Positions 20,113-31,337 of a stretch of 64,000 nt of DNA are shown here, piece by piece (the first letter of the stretch is position 1; each line of letters opens with the position of its first letter). A program made the position numbers and the translations under genes. The notes under the pieces are model-generated. The model was not told where the DNA came from and searched no databases. It saw nothing but the letters and a program-made list of their open reading frames with translations. The DNA comes from Ahaetulla prasina (Eukaryota > Chordata > Lepidosauria > Squamata > Colubridae): assembly GCF_028640845.1 (NCBI RefSeq), contig NC_080546.1, positions 86,466,257 through 86,530,256 on the forward strand, read 5' to 3'.

Positions 20113-22262
20113 TGGTGGTGCAGGTTAATTCTGCTGCCTGCCACAAGGCTTCAATCCTCAACAGCTCAAGGTTGACTCAGCCTTCCATCCTTCTGAGGTT
20201 GGTAAAATGAGGAGCCAGATTGTTGGGGGGCAATAGGCTGACTCCGTAAACCACTTAGAGAGGGCTAGAAACCACTGTAAAGCGGTATATAAGTCTAAAT
20301 GCTATTGCTAGTCCTTCCTTCCTTCCTTCCTTCCTTCCTTCCTTCCTTCCTTCCTTCCTTCCTTCCTTCCTTCCTTCCTCTCTTCCCTCCCTCCCTCCCT
20401 CCCTCCCTCCCATGGTGGCACAGTGGTTAGAACACAGCATTACAGGCTGACCCTGCTGTCTGCCAGCAGTTCGATCCTGACCGGCTCAAGGTTGACTCAG
20501 CCTTCCATCCTTCTGAGGCTGGTAAAATGAGGAGCCAGATTGTTGGGGGGCAATAGGCTGACTCCGTAAACCACTTAGAGAGGGCTAGAAACCATTGTAA
20601 AGCGGTATATAAGTCTAAGTGCTATTGCTAGTCCTTCCTTCCTTCCTTCCTTCCTTCCTTCCTTCCTTCCTTCCTTCCTTCCTTCCTTCCTTCCTTCCTT
20701 CCTTCCTTCCTTCCTCTCTTCCCTCCCTCCTTCCCATGGTGGCACAGTGATTAGAACACAGCATTGCAGGCTGACCCTGCTGTCTGCCAGCAGTTCGATC
20801 CTGACCGGCTCAAGGTTGACTCAGCTTTCCATCCTTCTGAGGTTGGTAAAATGAGGAGCCAGATTGTTGAGGGGCAATAGGCTGACTCTGTAAACCACTT
20901 AGAGAGGGCTACAAACCCCTGTAAAGTGGTATATAAGTCTAAGTGCTATTGCTAGTCTGTCCTTCCTTCCTTCCTTCCTTCCTTCCTTCCTTCCTTCCTT
21001 CCTTCCTTCCTTCCTTCCTTCCTTCCTTCCTTCCTCCCTCCTTCCTTCCTTCCTTCCTCCCTCCTTCCCATGGTGGCACAGTGATTAGAACACAGCATTG
21101 CAGGCTGACCCTGCTGTCTGCCAGCAGTTCGATCCTGACCGGCTCAAGGTTGACTCAGCCTTCCATCCTTCTGAGGCTGGTAAAATGAGGAGCCAGATTG
21201 TTGGGGGGCAATAGGCTGACTCCGTAAACCACTTAGAGAGGGCTAGAAACCATTGTAAAGCGGTATATAAGTCTAAGTGCTATTGCTAGTCCTTCCTTCC
21301 TTCCTTCCTTCCTTCCTTCCTTCCTTCCTTCCTTCCTTCCTTCCTTCCTTCCTTCCTTCCTTCCTCTCTTCCCTCCCTCCCTCCCATGGTGGCACAGTAG
21401 TTAGAACACAGCATTGCAGGCTGACCCTGCTGTCTGCCAGCAGTTCGATCCTGACCGGCTCAAGGTTGACTCAGCTTTCCATCCTTCTGAGGTTGGTAAA
21501 ATGAGGAGCCAGATTGTTGAGGGGCAATAGGCTGACTCTGTAAACCACTTAGAGAGGGCTACAAACCCCTGTAAAGTGGTATATAAGTCTAAGTGCTATT
21601 GCTAGTCTGTCCTTCCTTCCTTCCTTCCTTCCTTCCTTCCTTCCTTCCTTCCTTCCTTCCTTCCTTCCTTCCTTCCTTCCTTCCTTCCTTCCTCTCTTCC
21701 CTCCCTCCTTCCCATGGTGGCACAGTGATTAGAACACAGCATTGCAGGCTGACCCTGCTGTCTGCCAGCAGTTCGATCCTGACCGGCTCAAGGTTGACTC
21801 AGCCTTCCATCCTTCTGAGGCTGGTAAAATGAGGAGCCAGATTGTTGGGGGGCAATAGGCTGACTCTGTAAACCACTTAGAGAGGGCTAGAAACCATTGT
21901 AAAGTGGTATATAAGTCTAAGTGCTATTGCTAGTCCTTCCTTCCTTCCATCCTTCCTTCCTTCCCTCCTTCCTTCCTTCCTTTCTTCCTTCTTTCCTTCC
22001 TCCCTCCCTCCCTCTCTTCTCTCCCTCCCTCCCTCCTTCCCATGGTGGCACAGTGGTTAGAACACAGCATTGCAGGCTGACCCTGCTGTCTGCCAGCAAT
22101 TCGATCCTGACCGGCTCAAGGTTGACTCAGCCTTCCATCCTTCTGAGGCTGGTAAAATGAGGAGCCAGATTGTTGGGGGGCAATAGGCTGACTCCGTAAA
22201 CCACTTAGAGAAGGTTGTAAAGCACTGAGAAGCGGTATATAAGTCTAAGTGCTGCTGCTAAC
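20111..22262 (+). repeat. Tandem SINE/(CCTT)n array, seven SINE units
   Basis: Seven copies of a tRNA-derived SINE (starting near 20111, 20411, 20735, 21069, 21385, 21713, 22041) alternate with CCTT/CCCT tracts, giving a period of about 316-335 bases. Each has 'tggcacagtggttagaacac' (A-box region) and 'cagcagttcgatcctgacc' (B box) and ends 'gcggtatataagtctaa'. Units at 20735 and 21385 share a set of diagnostic changes that units at 20411, 21069 and 21713 lack, so the array has a dimeric higher-order structure. Confidence 0.92.
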
Positions 22263-22266
22263 TGCT

Positions 22267-22316
22267 AATTTGGACCAGTGATTGCCATCTTTGGCTTTGC
22301 TCCTTGGACTTGACAT
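22267..22316. repeat. 50-bp direct repeat, right of SINE array
   Basis: Partner of 20062-20112. Sequence to 22350 repeats part of the unit again ('acatttggaccagtc'). Confidence 0.8.
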
Positions 22317-22554
22317 TTGGACCAGTCTTTGCACTATTTGGTTCTCAAACCAATGAACAACTTCTTGTGATTCTGAATCTGCCCCATCTCCTGTTTTCAT
22401 TTCTTGTCAGTTCAACGTAAAGGTAAGTTATGGTTTTTGTGAACGTTTCACGCCTAAAAATGTTATCTGGCTAATTAGTCCCTCAGTGCCTAGCATTTAT
22501 CAAGAAGCTAGTAAGTGCAGCGATAAAGATTTTCAGAATTGTAGGAAAACCAGC
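22317..22554. other. Stretch with no recognised feature
   Basis: No element recognised; ordinary composition. Confidence 0.4.
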
Positions 22555-23790
22555 TGAAAATGTTCTACAGATGGCATTTTACACCAATACGGCTTGCTAA
22601 AATGTTTCCTAATAATTCTTCAGATTGTTGGAAATGCAAAAAAAGGTCCTGGAACATATTATAACCTCTGGTGGACATGTCCTAAGGCAAAAAAATATTG
22701 GTTCAGAATTAGACACTGGATAGAAGAGATAAGTGGACAGAAGGTGGACTTGAAACCAGAGACATTTTTATTAGGGATATTAAACAGAACCTACAGTAAA
22801 GAAATTCAATATTTGATATTACACATAATTACTGTTCTGGAAAAATGAAAAGGTACCAACAGAGGAAGAAACAATCAAGAAAATAAAAGGGTGGTAGAGG
22901 GAGCACCTCGTGGCTCCCATATAACACCTCTCCTATGCGGGCTGCACTGGCTTCCGGTGGTCTTTCGGGTGCAATTCAAGGTGTTGGTTACCATCTTTAA
23001 AGCTCTCCATGGCTTAGGACCGGACTATTTATGGGATCGCCTACTGCCACAAACAGTCTCCCACCGACCTGTGTGCTCCCACAGGGAGGGCCCCCTTGGG
23101 GTGCCGTCGGTGAAACAATGTCGACTGGCGACCCCCAGGGGTAGGGCCTTCTCTGTCCTGCCCTCTGGAACGAGCTGCCTCCGGGGCTTCTCCAACTCCC
23201 CGACCTTCGGACCTTCCATCATGAGCTGAAGATTCTTTTATTCCATCGAGCTGGGCTAGCCTGAATAAGTAATTTTAAATGGGGTTTTAGTTTTTTGTAT
23301 TAGTTAGTTTTTAATATTTTTGGCCACTATTTATATAAATGTTAGTCTGTTTTTAACTTGTATTTATTGTATTTTTTAATCGGCTGTGAACCGCCCTGAG
23401 TCCTTCGGGAGAAGGGCGGTATACAAATGCAATTATAAATAAATAAATAAAAGAAGAAAAGAAAAGGAAGAGACAGAATACTATCAAGTATGGACTAAGT
23501 GGTACAATTCGTCAGAGAACAGGAAAAGTAAATACGAATAAATGATGGATACGAGAAGATGACAAATGTATAAAATATTGTAAATGAATCAAACTAGTTA
23601 TAAAGGGACGATAAAGATAAAGATAAGAAAAGCGGGGGGGGGAGGGGAATACATAAAGCAGAAAGCATGTGGAACTAAACTGACATGTGAAAAGAAAACA
23701 CATATTACTGTAGGTGTCTGTGTTATATATGTTTGTTGTGTTGTGTTGTGTTGTTGTAGTAAAATTAATAAAACATTTTGGACAGACAAG
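22555..23790 (+). mobile_element. L1 LINE 3' end split by an L2
   Basis: 22594-22848 encodes the L1 ORF2 C-terminal region (LWWTCPKAKKYW, PETFLLGILN) with frame damage at the start. After the L2 (22889-23452), 23453-23790 looks like the rest of the L1 frame and 3' UTR, with a G-rich run and a final TGTTG repeat. Not functional. Confidence 0.72.
22889..23452 (+). mobile_element. L2 LINE 3' end
   Basis: Encodes VEGAPRGSHITPLLCG, LHWLPVVFRVQFKVL, TIFKALHGLGP and SHREGPLGVPSVKQCRL; a deletion near 23155 shifts the frame before 'LWNELP'. Ends with 'ccctgagtccttcgggagaa' and AAAT units. Confidence 0.85.
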
Positions 23791-23927
23791 ATTTTCAGAA
23801 TGGTCAGTGTGCGGCTTGTGGTTCTGTAGAGAATAGCATGAAATAGTATTTGAGGAAGTTCACCTTGGTCAGTGGTCCCTAACCTCAAAGTGCCACTAGT
23901 AGTGATAGAGGAGGAATGGAGAAGGAT

Positions 23928-24295
23928 CAGAGATGGGTTTCAGCAGGTTCTGACCAGTTCTGGAGAACCAGTAGCGGAAATTTTGAGTAGTTCGGAGAAC
24001 CGGTAGTAAAAATTCTGACTGGCCCTGCCCTCATCTATTCTCTGCCTCCCGAGTCCCAGCTGATCGGGAGGAAATGGGGATTTTGCAGTATCCTTCCCCT
24101 GGAGTGGGGAAGGAATGGAGATTTTACAGTACCCTTCCCCTGGAGTGGGGTAGGAATGGAGATTTTATAGTATCCTGTCCCTGCCATGCCCACCAAGCCA
24201 TGCCCACCAAGCATTGCCACGCCCACCAAGCATTGCCACACCCACCAAGCCACACCCACAGAACTGGTAGTAAAAAAATTTGAAACCCACCACTG
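23928..24295 (-). mobile_element. hAT MITE (family B1)
   Basis: Starts CAGAGATGGGTTTCAGC and ends TTTGAAACCCACCACTG, the mirror of the plus-oriented copies. Three tandem ~40-base units with 'ccttcccctggagtggggaa' lie inside. Flanking octamers do not match well, so an end may have shifted. Confidence 0.75.
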
Positions 24296-24504
24296 ACGCT
24301 GATGTAACATTTCCTCTAACCATGTCTGTATTCTAAACCAATACTTTTTTGCTTCTGTACATGACTACACATATGATAATATTATCCCGGAAAATGCGAA
24401 CATTTCCAACATTTAGCTGATTTATCCTTAAACATTTTCGCTAACCTTTCTGATAGAGTTTAGAAGGAATGCTAAAATGCTTCCCAAAGGGATGGATGGA
24501 TTTT

Positions 24505-25196
24505 TTTTATTTTATTTTAATCAAATTTGTATACCGCCCTTCTCCCGAAGGACTCAGGGCGGTTCACAGCCGATTTAAAAGCACAATATAATACAGTTTA
24601 AAAACAATATAAAATTTATATAATTTATGGCCGAAATACTAAAAACTAACAATAAAATAAAACTAAAACCCCATTAAAACTACATTTTTTAAGCTAGCCC
24701 TGCTCGATGGAATAAAAGAGTCTTCAGCTCGCGGTGGAAAGTCCGGAGGTCGGGGAGTTGACGAAGCCCCGGAGGCAACTCATTCCAGAGGGCAGGAGCC
24801 CCCACAGAGAAGGCCCTACCCCTGGGGGCCGCCAGTCGACATTGTTTAACTGACGGTATCCCGAGGAGGCCCTCCCTGTGGGAGCGCACAGGCCGATGGG
24901 AGGCTGTTGGTGGCAGTAGGTGGTCCCATAAGTAGCCCGGTCCTAAGCCATGGAGTGCTTTAAAGATGGTAACCAACACCTTGAATTGCACCCGAAAAAC
25001 CACCGGAAGCCAGTGCAGGCCGCGCAGGAGAGGTGTCACATGGGAGCCACAAGGCGCTCCCTCTATCATCCGCGCGGCCGCATTCTGGACCAGCTGGAGT
25101 TTCCGGGTGCTCTTCAAGGGGAGCCCCATGTAGAGAGCATTGCAGTAGTCCAGGCGGGATGTAACGAGGGCATGGGTGATTGTGCAAAGGGAATTT
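24505..25196 (-). mobile_element. L2 LINE 3' end, open frame
   Basis: Minus strand 25129-24689 is an uninterrupted 146-codon L2 RT C-terminus: KLQLVQNAAARMIEGAP, LHWLPVVFRVQFKVL, GAPALWNELPPGLRQL, LLFHRAGLA. The tail 'cttctcccgaaggactcagg' lies near 24541. The absence of stops suggests this is the youngest L2 in the window. Upstream RT and endonuclease are absent. Confidence 0.88.
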
Positions 25197-25279
25197 AATT
25201 AGGAAATGAGATACAAATAATCAGATGTAGGATATTCTATTTTTTTTGTGATTACCTCTAAGGGGAAAAAAATGTTACA

Positions 25280-25369
25280 AGGTCAGTGTCTATGTGAGTT
25301 GACAGGTTCATATTATTTCTAGCCGACACTGATAATACCAGGTTGACACATCCTGAGCAAAAGGCAAAG
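25280..25369. repeat. Duplicated block, copy 1
   Basis: 'tctatgtgagttgacaggtt' to 'gacacatcctgagcaaaagg' is repeated at 27355-27450. The two are about 2.07 kb apart in the same orientation. Confidence 0.75.
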
Positions 25370-25370
25370 T

Positions 25371-25448
<78 letters not shown>

Positions 25449-25490
25449 TTCCTTCCTTCCTTCCTTCCTTCCTTCCTTCCTTCCTTCTTT
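25370..25490. repeat. (TTTC)n then (TTCC)n microsatellite
   Basis: About 75 bases of TTTC units followed by about 45 bases of TTCC, directly beside the LINE 3' end that follows. Confidence 0.95.
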
Positions 25491-26470
25491 ATTTGTCAAC
25501 AAGTGCAAGGAAACAAGTAACAGTACAAACACAGACATGGACACATGAAAATTTTTTGCCACACACAAAAAAGGATATAAATAGCAATGTTTTATGGCAA
25601 AACATAGCCATAAACACACAGAATGATTACATATAATTGGGAACGGTAGGACAGAGATGGTAGGCACGCTGATGTGCTTATGCAGGTCCCCTTAGGGATC
25701 TCTTAAGAAACATGAAAGATCCACGGTAGACAGTTTACAGTAAAAGGTATGGGGATTAGAGAGACTAACAACAGGATCAGGTAGAGTGTTCCAGACATTT
25801 TAGAATAGAATAGAATAGAATAGAATAGAATAGAATAGAATAGAATAGAATAGAATAGAATAGAATAGAATAGAATAGAATAGAATTTTATTGGCCAAGT
25901 GTGATTGGACACACAAGGAATTTGTCTTGGTGCATATGCTCTCAGTGTACATAAAAGAAAAGATACGTTCATCAAGGTACAACATTTACAACACAATTGA
26001 TGGTCAATATATCAATATAAATCATAAGGATTGCCAGCAACAAGTTATAGTCATACAGTCATAAATGGAAAGAGATTGGTGATGGGAACTATGAGAATAT
26101 TAATAGTAGTGCATATTCAGTAAATAGTTTGACAGTGTTGATGGAATTTACTACTCTGTTGCAGAAGTCATATTTCCTACAACCAAGATTAGAGCGATTT
26201 CCATTGAGTTTGAATATATTGATAGCCCTGGTGTTATTATGGTTGAAATTAAAGTACTCATTTACAGGTTTGGTAAATAATCTTACGAACTAAGCATAGG
26301 TCGGAACGTAGACGGCATAGTTCGAGGCTATCCAGACCTAAAATTTCAAGCCTGGTGGGATAGGGAATTCTATTTCGAGCAGAAGATTTAAGAACTTCTC
26401 TAGTAAAATATCTCTGGACCCTCTCTAATGTATTGATGTCTGAAATACAAACATTTCCAGAGGTGGCAGC
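25491..26470 (-). mobile_element. Jockey-group LINE split by AATAG-tailed LINE
   Basis: 25491-25799 holds the 3' UTR and the last codons; 26131-26470 continues upstream and the minus strand encodes PTRLEILGLDSLELCRLR. Same family as 17891-18724 but more diverged. Interrupted by 25800-26130. Confidence 0.75.
25800..26130 (-). mobile_element. AATAG-tailed LINE 3' end
   Basis: About 17 AATAG units (25800-25886), then 'ttggccaagtgtgattgg' and 3' UTR sequence to about 26130. Inserted in the jockey-group LINE. Confidence 0.8.
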
Positions 26471-26479
26471 ATTTTCGAT

Positions 26480-26640
26480 CCCACGAAAAGGTGCTTCTGT
26501 TGGCCGTCCTATGCGGCAAGTATAAAAAGATATCATTGACTGAAAGCCTCTCTTCCTGCAGCTCAGGAGAGCTGGAGACCGTTGATCACATACTCCTTCG
26601 ATGCTCCTTTAACTGTAATGACCCAGGGTGTGGGTCATTA
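26480..26640 (+). mobile_element. Possible LINE zinc-knuckle remnant
   Basis: The plus strand near 26549-26610 encodes CSSGELETVDHILLRCSF, like the CPxC...H....C segment near the end of several LINE reverse transcriptases. No family can be assigned. Confidence 0.4.
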
Positions 26641-26859
26641 AAGCAACACAGCCAGAGAACAGCCCTAACTCCCCTGCAACAAATGTGGCAAACTTTGTTC
26701 GCTGCTTATTCATTTTCCTTTTCAGTATTAAACTGACTACGGGGCCACCCAGCTTATGAATTGTAATTTTGGCATAGTTAGACCATGTTGAAGTGACAGG
26801 CGAGATCTTATCATAGACTTTATCTGTGATTTATTCTTGCATTCCAGAAAGTTTAATTG

Positions 26860-26920
26860 TATATTTATTTATTTATTTATTTGTTTGTTTGTTTGTTTGT
26901 TTGTTTGTTTGTTTGTTTGT

Positions 26921-26981
<61 letters not shown>

Positions 26982-27226
26982 TTTACATTTATATCCCGCC
27001 CTTCTCCGAAGACTCAGGGCGGCTTACAGTGTATAAGGCAATAGTCTCATTCTATTTGTATATTTACAAAGTCAACTTATTGCCCCCCCAACAATCTGGG
27101 TCCTCATTTTACCTACCTTATAAAGGATGGAAGGCTGAGTCAACCTTGGGCCGAGCTTGAACCTGCAGTAATTGCAGGCTGCTGTATTTTAATAACAGGC
27201 TTCTTACAGCCTGAGCTACCACGGCC
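26860..27226 (-). mobile_element. tRNA-SINE with (TTTA)n/(TTTG)n tail
   Basis: The L2-like end 'cttctccgaagactcagggc' lies near 27001, preceded by about 130 bases of TTTA and TTTG units. The tRNA-like head is near 27226 ('ctgagctaccacggcc'). Same family as 11056-11320. Confidence 0.8.
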
Positions 27227-27354
27227 TTATTGAGCATTTTTATTTGTTTGAGCCTCTGTTCTATGACTGTAATAAACGGAAATGGTGTTAACTATGATTT
27301 AGGATGAAGTGCCTTCCAATGTTTTCATGATTACCCTTAGATAAAAAATAGTTG

Positions 27355-27450
27355 ATGAGATCAATGTCTATGTGAGTTGACAGGTTCATATTAATTCTAG
27401 CCACCACTGATAGTACCAGGTTGACATATCCTGAGCCAAAGGTTTGTTCT
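27355..27450. repeat. Duplicated block, copy 2
   Basis: Partner of 25280-25369, about 85-90% alike by eye; the match seems to extend about 25 bases to the left. Confidence 0.75.
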
Positions 27451-27737
27451 TTCTAGAGATGGAGGCCTTCAAGTAAGGTATTATTTTCAGAGAAGTATAG
27501 TCAGAGTGGGTTAAGGTAGATGTTCATTAAAATTACGACTTTTAAACCAATGGTGTTTTTGCTTGAAAAGACACCAGGTTTCTTTAAGGAACACAATAAA
27601 ATTGTTGTGCTAATGTAGGGTCCAAAATTCTTCATCTTTAAAATAGGCAAGGCTATAATTTATATACCTTTTTTTCCCCTTTGCATATTCACAAAATGGA
27701 AAAGAAGCGAATTATTTATAAAGGGGAAGGAAATAAG
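27451..27737. other. Stretch with no recognised feature
   Basis: No repeat or gene recognised. Confidence 0.4.
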
Positions 27738-28690
27738 AATAGAATTCTTTATTGGCCAAGTGTGATTGGACACACAAGGAATTTGTCTGTGGTGCATATG
27801 CTCTCAGTGTACATAAAAAGAAAAGATACATTGATCAAGAAACATAAGGTACAACACTTAATGATAGTCATAGGGTACAAATAAGCAATTGAATCATGCT
27901 AGGAAGCAGTCTATATAAATCATAAGGACACAGCAATAAATTGCAGTAATACAGTCATAAGTGGGAGGAGATGGGTGATAGAAACAATGAGAAGATTAAT
28001 AGTAATAGTAATGCAGACTTAGTGAATAGTTTGACAGTGTTGAAGGAATTATTTGTTTAGCAGAGTGATGGCATTTGGAAAGAAACTGTTCTTGTGTTTA
28101 GTTGTTCTGGTGTGTAGTGCTCTATAGCGTCGTTTTGAGGGTAGGAGTTGAAACAGTTTACGTCCAGGATGTGAGGGATCTGTAAATGTTTTCACAGCCC
28201 TCTTTTTGACTCATGCAGTATACAGGTCATCAATGGAAGGCAGATTGGAAGCCATTGTTTTTTCTGCAGTTCTAATTATTATCTGAAGTCTGTATGTCTG
28301 TCTTGTTGGGTTGCAGAACCAAACCAGACAGTTATAAAGGTGCAGATGACAGACTCAATCATTCCTCTGTAGAACTGGATCAGCAGCTCCTTGGGCAGCT
28401 TGAGCTTTCTGAGTTGGCACAGAAAGAACATTCTTTGCTGTGCTTTTTTGATGACATTTTTTTATGTTAGCTGTCCATTTTAGATCTTGCGATATGATAG
28501 AACCTAGAAATTTGAAGATCTCTACTGTTTGATACTGTGTTGTCTAGTATTGTAAGAGGTGGTAGTATGGGAGGGTTTCTCCTAAAGTCTACCACCATTT
28601 CTATGGTTTTGAGTGTGTTCAGTTCCAGATTGTTCTGGTCGCACCACGAGGCTAGCAGAAAAGAATAGCAAATATTAGGGTAGCTATGAA
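27738..28690 (-). mobile_element. AATAG-family LINE, longest copy
   Basis: Starts with the same 3' end 'ttggccaagtgtgattgg' but has only a trace of the AATAG tail. It extends furthest 5': the minus strand near 28650-28550 encodes WCDQNNLELNTLKTIEMV and then DFRRNPPILPPLTI, a segment seen just before the 'YLG' region of CR1/Rex-type RTs. Frame breaks are frequent, so this copy is old. Confidence 0.78.
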
Positions 28691-28934
28691 TCGGGAGGTT
28701 TAACATCTCTCTTAAACTGTTCAAGTAATCGGCAATTAAAGCTTTGTTGGAAGTGGGGGGAAAAATCAGACCTTGGAGGTATGAGGCAAGATTGTATTTG
28801 CAGTCTTAAATGTTCAATGAGTCTATTGACCTCAAACCAAGGTTGATTTGTCCTCGCTTCGGTCAATTAATTTACCAGCCAATCCAAGTGGTGCTTTCAC
28901 TTGGACTTCTGCGCCGAACAAGAGGTTGGATCCA
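28691..28934. other. Stretch with no recognised feature
   Basis: No element recognised. Confidence 0.35.
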
Positions 28935-28942
28935 GTAGTAAC

Positions 28943-29241
28943 TAGGGTGAAATGCTACCGGTTCACACCAGTTCAGATGAACTGGTAGTTTAAAAAAAAA
29001 TGCTACCGGTTTGTTCGAACCGGTATTTCCGATGATCAGCTGTGCCACGTGATTTATATTCGCTAGAAAGTAGGAAATCTTGTTTCCTAGCGAATCTAAA
29101 TCGTGCAACACAGCTGTTCTCCCACCCTTACTGTTCTACTTATCTTCTTAAGCCTCCTTTTTATGTGAAGTGCGTGTTTGGCACACACTGTGCATGTGCA
29201 CACAGCAAACCAGTGGCAAACCTCGGAGGATTTCACCACTG
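28943..29241. mobile_element. hAT MITE with perfect 8-bp TSD
   Basis: GTAGTAAC flanks it at 28935-28942 and 29242-29249. Termini TAGGGTGAAATGCTACC and GGATTTCACCACTG. It contains an internal stem-loop at about 29050-29102, where TTCGCTAG..AA pairs with TTTCCTAGCGAA. 299 bases. Confidence 0.88.
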
Positions 29242-29249
29242 GTAGTAAC

Positions 29250-29527
29250 CCAAATGCAACTTCCAAGTCCATGGTTTTATTTTTCTGCATCATTTTGCAT
29301 ATGCAAATTGGGAAATGTCCCTCTATGATCAATCATTAAACCATACTGGGAAAAATTCCTCAGAGATCATCGGTGGAATTCAAGTTAGGTTGTTTTTTTT
29401 AAAAAAAATGTTTTATGTTTCATCTGGATCAATATCAAAGGCAACTTCAGCATACTGAAAGCCAACACAAGTCAGTAAGGAGAGAAAATAAACTCTAGTT
29501 TTTGAATAGATGAAAACTGTTTATGGA
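29250..29527. other. Stretch with no recognised feature
   Basis: No element recognised. Confidence 0.35.
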
Positions 29528-29870
29528 GCTATTCCGACAATACGCAGGAAAGATATTTAATTGAATGGAAAAAATGGATTGATTATTTACAAAACAGATA
29601 TCAGATTAAGAGATATCAGATTGCCTTTGAATAATTAGGATGTATTATTTTAGAATGTAATGGGGGAGTTTAGGAAATGAAAAGTTTAGGAAATGAGGTT
29701 AATTGGATTAGAAGAGAAAATCTTACTCTGTGTTTGGTCTATGTATAATAATACCTTGTGATTGACCCGGGAAGCCGGGGGGTGGGAAGGGAGGGGGGAG
29801 GAGGTTGTGAGGGGGGGGGGGAAAGGGGGAAAAATGTTTTTGTTTTTTAAAACTTTTTCAATAAAAAAAA
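29528..29870 (+). mobile_element. L1 LINE 3' tail
   Basis: Starts in the last ORF2 codons ('gacaatacgcaggaaagata', as in the L1 at 11948) and runs through a 3' UTR with a long G-rich run (29767-29830) to AATAAAAAAAA. Only about 340 bases remain. Confidence 0.8.
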
Positions 29871-29882
29871 ATCATGCTTTGT

Positions 29883-30239
29883 CAGGGACGAAATCCAGCA
29901 GTTTCTGACAGGTTCTGGAGAACTGGTAGCGGAACTTTTGAGTAGTTTGGAGAACCGGCAAATACCACCTCTGGCTGGTCCCAGAGTGGGGTGGGAATGG
30001 AGATTTTGCAGTATCCTTCCCAGTGGTGGGATTCAGCCGGTTCGCACCACTTCGGGAGAACCGGTTATTAACTTTCTGAGCAGTTTGGCAAACTGGTTGT
30101 TGGAAGAAATAATTAGGGCAGAGAACTGGTTGTTAAATTATTTCAATCCCATCACTGATCTTTCCCCTTCCATGCCCACCAAACCACACCAAGCCAAACC
30201 CATAGAACCGGTAGTAAAAAAAATTGGATTTCGCCACTG
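29883..30239 (-). mobile_element. hAT MITE (family B1) hosting another MITE
   Basis: Termini CAGGGACGAAATCC and GGATTTCGCCACTG; flanks TGCTTTGT (29875-29882) and TGCTTTGC (30240-30247). The shorter MITE at 30021-30157 sits inside. Confidence 0.85.
30021..30157 (+). mobile_element. hAT MITE (family B2), 137 bp
   Basis: Termini CAGTGGTGGGATTCA and TTTCAATCCCATCACTG; flanks ATCCTTCC and ATCTTTCC. The same 137-base length as the copy at 61713-61849, so this is a defined subfamily. Confidence 0.88.
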
Positions 30240-30247
30240 TGCTTTGC

Positions 30248-30689
30248 CTGTGTTTTGGGTCTGTTTGGATTCCCTCGCCTACCCCTTATATCACTTTACA
30301 TTCCTGGTATTTCTTGTACGCTTTCTTATATTTTTGTCTGACTGTATTTGTTGTCAAAACCGCATCGTCTTGGTTTATTTGGCCTTTCACTGGTATGATA
30401 TGAAGTGTGGCAACACATCTATTCTACCTGAAATATATTTGGTTGTCACGAAAGGAGAAATATGTCAACATCTTTGCCTGGCTGTCTCCATTGTCCACTT
30501 CAATGCTTCCATTCTGTTCTTCTGTCCAGAGCACCATGTTATTGAAGTTGTTTTACAGGTTTTTGTGGCTCATCTATAATCGGGAGTTGAACTGAACGCT
30601 AAACACTATTTTCTATTTGAGGCCTAGTTCCGACATCTTGCATGCCTGTCCAGGTACAGTGTAGAGGTTTTTCCATTTGTCACTTTCGT
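30248..30689. other. Stretch with no recognised feature
   Basis: An open plus frame runs through much of this stretch but begins inside the MITE and resembles no family. Probably chance. Confidence 0.4.
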
Positions 30690-31316
30690 ATTCTTTTTTT
30701 TTTTAATTTTATTTTTATTACGATTTTTTTTTTACATAACAATTGTACATATTCAACAGAGCCGTGATATTATTGTATATTTCGGATCTACCTTCCACAT
30801 AATTTCTATATACATTATATACATCTAATAGCCTTATATATATTTTGTTTTCTATTTCTATTGATTGTCCATGTGTACCAATTTTCCCAGACCGCATAGT
30901 ATTCTGAATCTTCTTTTTCTTGTCGTTCTATGGTAAGCCTGTCCATTTCTGCGCCATCATATACTTTTTGGATAATCAAACTCTCTGGTGGTATGTTACA
31001 AGTTTCTAATATTGCGTGAACGCAATGCTTGCCGCTGTTAGAAGGTGCAAAATCAAGTATCTTGTTTTGGTTTTTTTATCAAATTTTGTCTTAAACATTC
31101 CCAAGGGAAATGTTTCTGGATTCAGTGCAATTTGGCATTATCTTAATCCAGTACCTTTTCGCTTCGGGGCACGTCCACCAGGCATGAAAGAAGGTACCTT
31201 GATGTTGATTACATTTCCAGCACTTTGGACTTAGATTCGGGTACATTTTGGCCAACCTATCTGGCGCTAGGTGCCAGCGGCAAAGCCACCATGGCTCGTA
31301 TGCCTGACAAGGATCC
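30690..31316 (-). mobile_element. L1 LINE ORF2 C-terminus
   Basis: Minus strand encodes WHLAPDRLAKMYPNLSPK, CWKCNQHQ and FHAWWTCPEAKRYW, the L1 ORF2 C-terminal knuckle region, followed by decayed frame and a T-rich tail on the plus strand near 30700-30730. A CR1 begins at its 5' edge. Confidence 0.82.
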
Positions 31317-31337
31317 TTCTTAACTCCCTTAAGGGAT

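Noticed and set aside
20111..22262. Regular array of repeats and spacers suggesting a CRISPR
   Set aside because: Repeat units are ~220-bp tRNA-SINEs and the 'spacers' are microsatellite; the DNA is vertebrate.
29938..30579. 213-codon plus frame that could be a membrane protein exon
   Set aside because: It starts in a MITE, crosses another MITE and resembles no known family; no splice or codon evidence.
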